From: Bacteroides reticulotermitis JCM 10512 | GTDB taxonomy: Bacteria > Bacteroidota > Bacteroidia > Bacteroidales > Bacteroidaceae | Assembly (NCBI RefSeq): GCF_000517545.1 | Contig: NZ_BAIV01000011.1 | Span: 62,001 to 126,000 of the forward strand | DNA: 64,000 nucleotides | Reading direction: 5' to 3' | Shown here: in pieces, positions 48,381-57,569 of the stretch | Layout: every line of letters starts with the position of its first letter | Numbering within the stretch: position 1 is the stretch's first letter | Position numbers and translations under genes: made by a program | Notes under the pieces: model-generated | Seen by the model: the letters and a program-made list of their open reading frames with translations, nothing else | Told to the model about the DNA's origin: nothing | Databases searched by the model: none

Positions 48381-49190
48381 TTAATGGAGAGACAGCCCGG
48401 AGATAAAACGATAGGCGATTGCAGTCAGTACTTCGACAGCCGCCATATTATCCTCGGCTGCGGGGTGAATGCCATCTTTACACCAGGTGGTGCGCAGGTT
48501 AGTAAGCGTCCAACCGGTCTGACTCCGCACATCGCAAACGGGAATACCGTAATGCTGCCCGATAGCTACAATGAGATCGTTCATCTTCCGATACCCATTG
48601 CGTGCGTTCAGGAAGAAGTTCGGCTCATCGGCATCATCTGCATAATGGGTAAAGAGTACGATGTTGGCACCCGGCTTCTTTGCAAGGAGAGAGGTTATGA
48701 TGCGATTGTAGGCACCCAGAAAAGTAGATGTACGTTGGTCTGTCCAATCCAAATGAGTCAAATCCAGATTCAGGAAGTACTCCTTATCAAACTGTCCGTC
48801 GTTAGCTCCGAAATCGAAGACAAATAGATCCGGTTCGCGGTCGGTTCCAAGCAGGTCGAGCAGCTGTTTTTTGTACCCCTTTTCAAAGTTCTCGTTGCTA
48901 AAGGCCAAGTTGTCGAAATGTTCAACTCCGGGCTTAAACATTAAGGTAGAGCCACTCACACATCGGTTTTGAATGATTCCTCCCAGCTTGACGACTGCTT
49001 TATTGGCGTACGACCACTTACCGGGTTGATCGTAATGGGGAAAGCCTGCCGGAATGGAGGTTCCATACCAAGCCACTACTTTGTTGTACACCGGTGATTG
49101 CGGAGTTTGATCCGTTGAAGTACCCTCATCAGCCCGGCAAGAGATGAAAGCAAGGGATAGACAAATAAAAGACAATAATTTATGGCACAT
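48381..49190 (-). CDS. SGNH/GDSL-family esterase, lipoprotein
   Basis: Lipoprotein of 269 aa (lipobox FISC followed by RADEG) with the SGNH hydrolase signature: Ser45 in YGTSIPAG (block I), Asn130 in FDFGANDGQ (block III), and Asp239/His242 in KDGIHP (block V). Such PUL enzymes usually remove acetyl or other acyl groups from glycans. It lies 102 bp upstream of the HTCS and reads in the same direction; whether it belongs to the regulator's message or to the PUL is unclear. The frame is intact. Confidence 0.88.
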   Translation of the reverse strand: MCHKLLSFICLSLAFISCRADEGTSTDQTPQSPVYNKVVAWYGTSIPAGFPHYDQPGKWSYANKAVVKLGGIIQNRCVSGSTLMFKPGVEHFDNLAFSNENFEKGYKKQLLDLLGTDREPDLFVFDFGANDGQFDKEYFLNLDLTHLDWTDQRTSTFLGAYNRIITSLLAKKPGANIVLFTHYADDADEPNFFLNARNGYRKMNDLIVAIGQHYGIPVCDVRSQTGWTLTNLRTTWCKDGIHPAAEDNMAAVEVLTAIAYRFISGLSLH

Positions 49191-50156
49191 GTTCTTCTTT
49201 TTGATTTAGTTGTTAACCAGACAAACCAGCCGCGGTTGGGAGTAAGCTACTTGGCCCCTTTCAACACTGGAAAGTAATAGCAAAACTAGCAAACCACAAC
49301 TGCTCCCTATATCAAAATTTGGGCTATGATTAAAAGATTTTGTTCCAAACACCGCTAAAACGGGAAAAACGGATGGTTTGGGGCAGGTAATAGAGCGTTT
49401 TATCGGTAATGCCCGAACACTTGAAGAGATTTGCCAAGCCAACCTCTTCGCCGATCAACAGAGCGAAAGCGCATCGAAAACGACAATATTTAGGAAGTGT
49501 ATCGACCCGGTTGCAACCGATCGTTATTTTACAAACCGACACGGCTCATCACCGATGGGATAAGTCAGCCGGGAGAGAGAATTGCCCGAAGTGGGATCGA
49601 AAGGAACAAAGAAACGGAAGTGTTGAAAAGAACCACCCGAATCCAGGGGTGTTTCTTTCCCTGTTTGAATGAATCACCTATGTATTTGGGGTAAAAAATG
49701 TCTATAAAAAGATGTTTCGTTTTTGTCTTTCAGCCTTCAGCCTCCGGGATAACGAGCTGTATGATAATAAGTTCAGGCTGAAAGCTGAAGCCTAAATCGG
49801 GTTTCAGCCTTCAGCATTTCGCTGTTACATCGAACTGAACCGACCGTAACAGTGGGGATGCCTATGCAAAGCATAAGCCATCACTGGTATGCAATGCAGC
49901 ATCAAATAGCCTGGCCAACATGGGTTGGCTGAGTAGCGACCTTGGTTGTCCGATCAGACGGCTAACGTTGGCTGATCGGTCGACCCGTGCCGGCTGCTGC
50001 GCAAGTCCGGTGTAAATCATAAGTTACTGCGTTAGGTTTGCAGCATCGCTCGGCACAAATGCGCAGAACAGACCTTGCACGCATACATTTCCTCGGACGG
50101 AAGTATCGGTGCAAAGCCAAAGAGGCCGCAAAACTCTTCGTTTTGCAGCCCCTTAT
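49191..50156. other. 966-bp intergenic region between two PULs
   Basis: No gene recognised. Several short open frames of 60-90 codons on both strands overlap one another and show no family, start-site or codon signal. The right half is richer in G and C than the left and contains the 17-base repeats listed separately. CCGATCAG (49950-49957) pairs with CTGATCGG (49972-49979), and TATGC AAA GCATA forms a small hairpin near 49862, so a structured RNA is possible but unproven. It may be a degraded mobile-element scar. Confidence 0.5.
49727..49816. repeat. Three-copy CTTTCAGCCTTCAGCCT-type repeat
   Basis: Copies are at 49727-49743 (direct), 49775-49793 (inverted: AGGCTGAAAGCTGAAGCCT) and 49801-49816 (direct, last bases diverged). 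The middle copy can pair with either flank, so alternative hairpins can form. Confidence 0.7.
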
Positions 50157-52753
50157 TTATCTGTTCGCATTCTTTCTGCCTAGCCAGACAGAGACGTGTT
50201 CTACGTCCTTATTTGGCGGTCCAGCCACAGACTGTAAAAACCATTTTGCATTAGCTTCGTTCAATCCCTGGCGTTTCAGTACTTCGGGAAGATCGTTATA
50301 GCTTTTCCAGAACTCTGCTAAGAGCGTAGGTAACTCAGCAGGCGCATAGCTCACCGCTTCGTGTAGGCTTCCCATTTTGCCGAACTCCTCTTTGAAGCAG
50401 ATATACGAATCACGGTATTTAAGCAACTCCATCGATTTGGCAATCCGGTTGGACACGCCCAACACTCCATTCAGCTGTACCGTTTCAGTAGGATAAACCA
50501 CCTTTACGACTTTTTCCTGATTGCATGGCATGGCAGGTAAATCGATCACAAGCGCAAATTCTTCACCCGAATAAACATACTTTGCAGGATGTCCATTGAC
50601 GGTAACCGACTGAGGAACAAGAGAGGACAAGAGTTTTACTTTAAACGACCGGGAAGAGGGCATATCAGCGTACTGCCCTTCACGCCTGCCAATGACAACC
50701 GTTTGTTCTTGCCCCTGACGGGAGCTCGTCAACTTAGTCAAAGCATATTCCGACGCATATTTTTTATCATTTCCATTGTCTTCATAAAGAGTGAAAGAGG
50801 AACTGTCCTTGCCACCCGGGAATACGGTGACCACCACATCTTCATCGTTACCACTCAGATTCATCACTTTCTCCGTGTAAAGCGGCAATACGGCTCCCGC
50901 TTTCACGTAAATCGGATACTCATCGATAGCGAACGGACGTTCTACCACTTGTCCGCCTGTCAACAAGGTACCTGTATGCCATTCATACCATTCGCCCTCA
51001 GGTAGCCATACATGCATCTGAAGATAGCCGTCTTTTACCGGAGCAGTGGCAGGTGCAATCAACATATCGTCTCCGAACATATATTCACTACGAAAATCGT
51101 ACGCCTCCCTACTATCCGGATAATCATAATACATCGGACGGCAGAGCGAGAGTCCTTCATCATACCCCTTACGCGCCATGGTATAGATATACGGTGCCAT
51201 TTCATAACGCTGGCGAATTGTCTTGCGGAGAATGTCACCGTATTCTTTGTTAAACACCCAAGGCTCTTTGTTCAACCCGGCACTCTTCTGAGAGTGTGTG
51301 CGCATAATCGGAGTCAAGGCCCCAAATTGCAACCAACGCGTGTACATCTCCGGATCGATTTTGCTACCGATATGTCCGCCCAGGTCATGACTCCAATAGC
51401 CATACAACACGTTGGAAGCGGTGGCGTTGAAGTAGGGCTGAAAGTCCAGACTTTTCCAGGAGACAACCGCATCGCCCGAAAATCCAACCTGATAACGGTG
51501 GTTGCCCAAGCCTCCCCAACGGTGATACAGCATCGGACGCGTTTCCCGATGTTGCTCCATCTGCGTAAAGAAAGAGTAGTTGATCCACCAAGTATTACTC
51601 AGGTTCTTAACTTTCGGGTCATAGATTCCTTGTTGCCAATCCAACCACCAAAAGTCACTCCGTCCTTTTCCATCAGTGTCAGTATATGCTTAAACATCTT
51701 TTGCATAAACTTTTTATCCGAATTGATCCACGGAATGGTTTGTTTGCTCTGAGGGTCGATTCCCATGTCTGCCGCCAGGCCCGAGTAATTCTCTTCGTAG
51801 GAAGCCACACCGTCTGCCGGATGCAGGTTAAGCGTTACCTTTACCTTGTTATCTTTGAGGTATCCCAGAAACTGTTTCGGATTCGGAAAAAGATCTCTGT
51901 TCCAGGTCCAGCCCGTCCAACCGCCTTTTCCTTTTTCCGTATAATGCCAGTCCATATCCACAACCAAAACATCCAAGGGTATCTGATACGTATGGAAATT
52001 GTCGATCAGATTCCGGAACTCCTTATCCGAATACAGCCAATAGCGAGACCACCAATAGCCAAATGCATATCGGGGTGGCAACGGAACCTTGCCGGAAAAG
52101 AGGGTGTAGTCCTTCAAAGCAGCCTTGTAGTCACGGCCATAAGTCATGAAATACCAGTCCTGACCTCCATTCGCGGGACGTTCTTTGACCCAGTTCCAAT
52201 CAGGGTCGTTATCAAACAAAAGCCCCTTCGAGTCATCGATAAAGGTCCAGCCGTCGGTAGCCAGCAGCCCATCTTCTAGTTTCAGCTTTTCGCCTTGCTT
52301 TGTGTCAGCCACCCAGGTTTGCGATTGAGTATCTCCATCCATCCCGTCCAAGGTACGATAGGTCCCTTTCAGGTTCCCTTTTTGTTGTATACCCGGCTTC
52401 CATGTAAAAGGAGAAGCCCCCTTTGCAGCGGTTATAACGAGGTTCCGGTCTGTAAACTGACCGCTATTCTTCTTATAGCGCATCTTCATTTTCGGAGTCG
52501 CTATTTCAATCCATCCGCCGCTTGTCTTTAGCTGATAAGTTGCTTGAGGATATAACCGATTGACAGCCAGATGCGATGCGTCATCTACAAACACGCCATC
52601 GGGAGCGTATTCCAAGCGGAGCACTCCGTCGGAGATAACTGAGAATCGTACATTGGCATCTGTATACGCAATGTTCCGCTGCGTGTTTTGAGCTTGCGAA
52701 ACGGACAGCACACCTTGTAGGATGCAGAGTAAAAACAGTAATTTCTTTTTCAT
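50157..52753 (-). CDS. GH31-family alpha-glycosidase, secreted (frameshifted as sequenced)
   Basis: Retaining alpha-glycosidase of about 865 aa. The ATG at 52753 begins the signal peptide (MKKKLLFLLCILQGVLSVSQ); an ATG six codons earlier adds nothing. Order: N-terminal beta-sandwich, TIM barrel with IPLDVLVVDMDWHYTEKGKG, the nucleophile region FWWLDWQQGIYD, then RTHSQKSAG and QRYEMAPYIYTMARKGY, and a C-terminal beta region with a roughly 100-residue helical extension after LPAMPCNQEK. One T is lost near 51650-51653 in a T run (ACTTTTTGG read as ACTTTTGG), splitting DGVTF from WWLDW. The WLDWQQ nucleophile context differs from classical alpha-glucosidases and xylosidases, so specificity stays open. 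Confidence 0.87.
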
Positions 52754-52801
52754 AATTACATTAAAAACCAATAAGTTTACGGTTCAATCTTTTATTAGAC
52801 A

Positions 52802-52809
52802 CAAAAATA
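52802..52809 (-). promoter_or_regulatory. Possible -7 promoter box for the GH31 gene
   Basis: The minus strand reads TATTTTTG, matching TAnnTTTG, about 49 bases before the GH31 start. With the hairpin just upstream this suggests that GH31 has its own transcript start. The region is AT-rich, so chance occurrence is possible. Confidence 0.35.
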
Positions 52810-52854
52810 ATATCCTATACTGAAAGTAGGAATGAAAGTCTTCCTTTTTTTAGA

Positions 52855-52890
52855 AATGCAGGGTGGCTGCATCTACAGCCACCCTGCATT
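52855..52890 (-). terminator. Strong hairpin after the GH43 gene (terminator-like, no U-tract)
   Basis: A perfect 15-bp stem (AATGCAGGGTGGCTG / CAGCCACCCTGCATT) with a 6-base loop begins 2 bp after the GH43 stop codon. On the transcribed minus strand it is followed by TTCTAAAAAAAG, without a run of T, so it may stabilise the 3' end or only partly terminate. It would separate GH31 from the rest of the operon. Confidence 0.6.
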
Positions 52891-52892
52891 AT

Positions 52893-53962
52893 TTACTTAC
52901 TCTTCTTGAAAACCGGGGCTTCCGCTTTTACCTGCGAGCCGCCGCCCAGCACATACGGCCAGTCATTGTCATCCCAATAAACCCTATCAAGTAGAACGAC
53001 ACGACCGAGATCCGTGTTCGAAGTCCGATAAGCGTGATAGAGTATCCAATCTTTACCTTCATCGTCTTGTATGATTTCAGCATTGTGCCCAGTACCTAAG
53101 AATGCGTCATTCTTGGATATCAAAACTTCATGCTTGTTGTCGTTCATATCCTCACCGGCTTTGTTGAGATAGGGACCAAAAAGATCGGTGGAGCGTCCCA
53201 GTACGGTTTGATACGTACTCTTGGCACCCTCACAGCAGGTACCTGTCGAACAAAACAGATAGTAGTAAACTCCTCTTTTCAGGATGTAGGCCGCTTCGTA
53301 GCCACGGGTGTTATTGGTGGCGGCGGCTACTTTCCGTTTGGTCGCTTTGGCCTGTGCAATTCCACCTTTCAGTGAAAGTCCGTCTTCACTGAGTTCAATT
53401 CCCCAGATGCCATACCAACTTCCCCAGAAGAGATACTTCTGACCGTTGTCTTCGATATAGAAAGGGTCGATGCTGTTGTGCACATCAATTTCATTACTTC
53501 TGAACAGTTTGCCCAGATCTGTGAACGGACCTTCGGGCGTGTCCGAAACGGAGACACCAATGCCGCAGGTTGCCCGCCGCCCCACTTGGACATGGAGTAA
53601 TACATCACGTATTTCCCATCGATATAGTTGATATCCGGTGCCCATATCCCGGCTTCAGGCTCCCAAGCCGGCTTGCTCTTCTCCTCGTAAGCATTGCCTA
53701 CGTAATCCCACCGAACCAGATCGGGGGACTTATACACCGATGTGTTACCACCGGTAGCATAGAGATAGAATGTTCCATCGGCTGCCCGCTCTATGGTAGG
53801 GTCGGGAGCATCGTGGTCGATCACCGGATTGGTGTACCAAACTTTATCTTTCAGAGGCGGTTGCACATCCTCCCCACTCGGTTCATTACTGCTGGAACAT
53901 CCCCAGGAGAAAACAGAGAGAAGCCCGATTGTAATTGCATATTTTATATAAAGCATACTCAT
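52893..53962 (-). CDS. GH43-family glycosidase, lipoprotein (frameshifted as sequenced)
   Basis: Predicted arabinan/arabinofuranose-acting five-bladed propeller, about 356 aa after repair. The lipobox GWGC is followed by SSSNEPSGED. Catalytic candidates are the Asp in HDAPDPTIE (base), the Asp in HNSIDPFYIE and the Glu in GYEAAYIL. Family stretches WEPEAGIWAPDINYIDGKYV and LFCSTGTCCEGAKSTYQT are intact. The 1070-nt span is one base short: near 53571 KWGGGQ should continue TCGIGVSVSDTPEG (AAA read as AA). It lies 11 bp after the SusE-like gene. Confidence 0.88.
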
Positions 53963-53973
53963 ATTGGATTTAA

Positions 53974-54471
53974 TTAGTTAGTAGTCAGGTCAACATCAGG
54001 AGCGATTACCACATGGATGTTGGATGTCTTGGAGGCTTTAGCGGCCTCCGCATTTATCGGTGCCCCGTCCGCATTCAAAGCCTCCAGCGTGATTGTCATC
54101 AAGGCCTCCCTCGAATCAGTAGCTAAGAGTCCAAAAGCATGCAGATAACCCAGGATGTCCTGGTTGGTAAACTGTTGCTCCCGAACGCCGTTATAGGTCA
54201 GGGTACTCTTATTCACAACATCGATCGTATCTTCCTGCTCTTCCGCACCCAGTGTAATGACGTACTTGGAAGCATTTTCCAGGTTCAGCCATCGATATAC
54301 AAAAGCGACTCCCCCCAGATTCTCCTGCGTTATCTGGATATAATACTCGGCAGACTCCACTTCCACCCTCGGCAAGCGTGGCTGCGGATCGCCCACTCCC
54401 TCGACGTCACTGCAAGCTCCCAATACAAACAGACTGGCAAGCAAACAGCATATAATAACTTGTTTTTTCAT
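53974..54471 (-). CDS. SusE-like small surface lipoprotein
   Basis: Lipoprotein of 165 aa with lipobox LGAC followed by SDVEGVGD. It consists of one Ig-like domain similar to the SusE N-terminal domain (VAFVYRWLNLENASKYVITL, FTNQDILGYLHAFGL). It has no carbohydrate-binding repeats, so it is much shorter than SusE itself. It lies 33 bp after the longer SusF-like gene and probably forms part of the same surface complex. Direct glycan binding is unproven. Confidence 0.75.
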   Translation of the reverse strand: MKKQVIICCLLASLFVLGACSDVEGVGDPQPRLPRVEVESAEYYIQITQENLGGVAFVYRWLNLENASKYVITLGAEEQEDTIDVVNKSTLTYNGVREQQFTNQDILGYLHAFGLLATDSREALMTITLEALNADGAPINAEAAKASKTSNIHVVIAPDVDLTTN

Positions 54472-54504
54472 GATTTCCTTGTTTTAATTAGCTTACTACG
54501 AAGA

Positions 54505-55644
54505 TTATTGCACGGGATCGAGGTAGATCTTCATTTGATCCAGGTCGACGGTCAGGGTATATTTCCCGTCCGAAGCAACCGACCATTTCAAATCACCTCC
54601 ATCATTTTGATACCTTCCCTCTCCAAGTTCATGCTCGGTAGCAGGATTGGCCCCTGCATGAGGAGCGAAGAAGAATTTACCGCTCCAGTTTAATTCCAAC
54701 GAGAGTTTAAACTCATTGTCTCCACCCCTGAAGTAGAAATTGCCGGTATAAGTCAGGCGTTCCGGGTGACGCGGGTCTTTACTTAGTAAGGCCCCTTTCT
54801 CCTTGTCGAGGTTCCACCCGACATCGCAAGAGTTACCCACAATCCATACGCCGCCCATTGGCAAAGGATAGATACGCACGATGTTGACGTCCAACATATT
54901 CAGGTCGGCAACAACGGTATAGGTACCCGACTTGGTATTTACTAACATCTCATGGTCTCCCCCTGCCCCTACATACTTCAAGGAGTTATCTCCATTTTCA
55001 CCTTTCACATAACCCGGATAATCTTCGCTGGCACTGAGTGCAAAGTAGTACTTGCAGGGTTCCAATGTGATTGACGACTGATAGACACCGGTTCCGACAA
55101 CCTTCTCAGTCATTCGACGAACGGTTTTCACACCGTCATCAGCCACCATCACCATGTAAATCGCAGTGGCATTCTTATCGTATCCGGTTACATTGATTTG
55201 TGTTTTCGACAACTCCGGCTTGAGATATTGAACGGAGGAGTTGACTTGGGCAATAACCTCTGCTTCGATGGTCGTTTTACTACCGGGCAAGATGTTCCAA
55301 GAAGCCAGGATGTCATTCAGTTCACTATGCGTAAAGCTGATGGAGAACTCGCCTGTTTCAATCTGATACAATTCGGTCACATTCGTACGCAGATCCGACA
55401 TATACATTCTGAAATAATACGTCGTACGGGCATCCGCACCGCCACGTTGGGCAGCAGCATCCCATGTAAATGTAACGGCAGCCTCGTGCTCCTTCTCTTT
55501 CTCCAAAGTCGTTTCAGCAACAGAGGCCTTCAAGTGCATCTGATCTACCGGATTTTCCAATGTATAGTACTCCGGATCTTTGTTGCAGCTCGCTACGATC
55601 GACATCAGAAAGAGCAAGCATACTAGTCTCATTATCTTATTCAT
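54505..55644 (-). CDS. SusE/SusF-like outer-membrane lipoprotein
   Basis: Intact 379-aa lipoprotein (lipobox VASC followed by NKDPEYY). An SusE-type N-terminal domain (about 25-155: AAVTFTWDAAAQRGGADA) is followed by two beta-rich SusF-type modules (about 160-265 and 268-379), the second with GGVWIVGNSCDVGWNLDKEK and a final strand KYTLTVDLDQMKIYLDP. Such repeats bind glycan with aromatic side chains; several Trp and Tyr are present. It follows susD by 15 bp. Confidence 0.83.
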   Translation of the reverse strand: MNKIMRLVCLLFLMSIVASCNKDPEYYTLENPVDQMHLKASVAETTLEKEKEHEAAVTFTWDAAAQRGGADARTTYYFRMYMSDLRTNVTELYQIETGEFSISFTHSELNDILASWNILPGSKTTIEAEVIAQVNSSVQYLKPELSKTQINVTGYDKNATAIYMVMVADDGVKTVRRMTEKVVGTGVYQSSITLEPCKYYFALSASEDYPGYVKGENGDNSLKYVGAGGDHEMLVNTKSGTYTVVADLNMLDVNIVRIYPLPMGGVWIVGNSCDVGWNLDKEKGALLSKDPRHPERLTYTGNFYFRGGDNEFKLSLELNWSGKFFFAPHAGANPATEHELGEGRYQNDGGDLKWSVASDGKYTLTVDLDQMKIYLDPVQ

Positions 55645-55659
55645 AATTATGCTTTTTAA

Positions 55660-57552
55660 TTAATTCCAGAAAGGCGCCTGAACCAAATTCGGATTTTTGT
55701 TAATCTCATCGATATAGATCGGGAACCAATACATCGCTTTCTTCCATACGCGTGTCTGGAACACCGTCCGTTTATAAAACTCCGCGTTGTTCGTTCCACC
55801 GAAGTTCATGCCATAATCATCACCGGTCATTTCGGGAAGACTTTCCGCAATTTTCCAACGGCGGATATCCGACCATCGCGTTCCTTCGCAACAGAGTTCA
55901 ACACGACGCTCCATACGAACTGCCGCACGCACTGACGCCTGATCATCGTTCACATGAATGTATTTGGCATCATTTGCCGGTACCGCACTCAATGTATATT
56001 GTCGAACTCCCGCACGCTCACGTACTTTATTGATGTATTTCAATGCCTCTTCGCGAGATGCATTGTCGTCATGGGCTTCGTTGATCGCCTCCGCATAGTC
56101 TAAGTACGAGGCAGACAAACGATACAGGAACACCTGACGCCATTTATAACTCTTATTCTTCGGATTATCCTGTGGATAGATCTTCTTACGAACCAAATAG
56201 CCATTTTGAGGTGCGTCATGCGTATAGTCATTGTCTTTCTGGTTCTTAAAGAACGCGAATTTACGACCGGCCAACGCATACCAGGAACCGTTATAACTAA
56301 CCGCGGTATAAAAACGAGGTTCGCGATTGCAATACATATTATACGTGCTGGCAGCGGTGACTTCGCCTTTCTGTCCTGTTCCGCCAACCCACGCTGTTAC
56401 CCGGGTCTCTTTCTGCGTTGAGAAACCTTCTTCTACATAGCCCGAATTATCATCCTGTATCGGAAGCCCGTTCTTCATGAAGAAAGCATCCACCAACCCT
56501 TGATATACACCCAAACCATTTCCGCCGCCGTACTCTTTGGTTACTACCTTATTGGTATAAAACTGATAGCTAGAATAAGCGTCTTCCTTTGTAAAGGGAA
56601 ACAGAATCTCTTTATTGCCGTCCTGAAACTTGGTGAACCAGAGATTCTCCAGCGAGGTGAACGGATCGATCTCTCCTTCGTCATTGTACTCTACATACAG
56701 ACGATAGCCGGCCCGTTCAGCCTCATCAAGCAGTAATTTGCAAGCCTCAGCAGCTTTCACCCATTTCAGCTGGCTATAGGTGGAATTAAACAGCTCTTCG
56801 CCTTCCTTATTCTTATGCCCGATGTACCAATCATTTCCATTGACCAACGGACTGGCGGCAAACAATAACATCTTGGCACGGACGGTGAGACACATGACGG
56901 AAGTTATGCGACCGTACTTCTCTACACTCTGCCATACAGGGGCCAACTGCTTGGAAGCCTCCAACATCTCGTTATCCAAGTGGCTGATTATTTCATCAAA
57001 GGGTCTTTGTCCGACCATTAAGTCCGAGAGCGTAAAGTCTGTCGGGGCAATGTAGTTCGGTCTGAACGGAATAGGGCCGTATGTTTCCACCAATTGCCAC
57101 CAATAGTATGCGGCAAGGAAACGTGCTTCAGCTTTCATATAGTCCACTTCCTTCTGAGGAAGGTCGGCGTCGGGCAATGCATGCACACGTTCGATGAAGA
57201 TGTAAGCCTGACGTATTTTGCGCGGCAGGTCATCCCAGAAGCTTCCCGCCCATTGCGTATTGGGCGTCCATTCGCCGGTAATTTTAGTAATATTGGGCCA
57301 GTCCCACTGCTGCCAACGCTTGGAAGGGGTCAAATCGTCCGCGAAGACTTCCCAACCATACTTATTCAACCAGTCGTTACCCGGATTCGGTATGCGGCTG
57401 TACACATTGGCCAGCCAAGACTCTACTTTCTCCTTATTCTCAAAAACCATGTTTATATCAATCTCCGTATCCGGTTCTTTGTCAAGATAGGTACAAGACC
57501 CTAACGGTGCCAGCCCGATTAAACTGGCTACTATATATTTTCTTAATTTCAT
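55660..57552 (-). CDS. SusD/RagB-like outer-membrane lipoprotein
   Basis: Intact 630-aa SusD partner. The ATG at 57552 starts the signal MKLRKYIVASLIGLAPLGSC; an ATG three codons earlier is possible. After the lipobox comes TYLDKEPDTEID, typical of the family. TPR helices include MKAEARFLAAYYWWQLVETY; the RagB C-terminus has RMERRVELCCEGTRWSDIRR and ends NPNLVQAPFWN. Rich aromatic content near the N-terminal half suggests a glycan-binding site. It sits 17 bp after the susC stop. Confidence 0.95.
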   Translation of the reverse strand: MKLRKYIVASLIGLAPLGSCTYLDKEPDTEIDINMVFENKEKVESWLANVYSRIPNPGNDWLNKYGWEVFADDLTPSKRWQQWDWPNITKITGEWTPNTQWAGSFWDDLPRKIRQAYIFIERVHALPDADLPQKEVDYMKAEARFLAAYYWWQLVETYGPIPFRPNYIAPTDFTLSDLMVGQRPFDEIISHLDNEMLEASKQLAPVWQSVEKYGRITSVMCLTVRAKMLLFAASPLVNGNDWYIGHKNKEGEELFNSTYSQLKWVKAAEACKLLLDEAERAGYRLYVEYNDEGEIDPFTSLENLWFTKFQDGNKEILFPFTKEDAYSSYQFYTNKVVTKEYGGGNGLGVYQGLVDAFFMKNGLPIQDDNSGYVEEGFSTQKETRVTAWVGGTGQKGEVTAASTYNMYCNREPRFYTAVSYNGSWYALAGRKFAFFKNQKDNDYTHDAPQNGYLVRKKIYPQDNPKNKSYKWRQVFLYRLSASYLDYAEAINEAHDDNASREEALKYINKVRERAGVRQYTLSAVPANDAKYIHVNDDQASVRAAVRMERRVELCCEGTRWSDIRRWKIAESLPEMTGDDYGMNFGGTNNAEFYKRTVFQTRVWKKAMYWFPIYIDEINKNPNLVQAPFWN

Positions 57553-57569
57553 TATCGTCATTTATTAAG

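Noticed and set aside
49330..49672. Overlapping 60-87-codon open frames in the 49-50 kb gap as small genes
   Set aside because: They overlap on both strands, differ in no codon signal from random sequence and resemble no known family.
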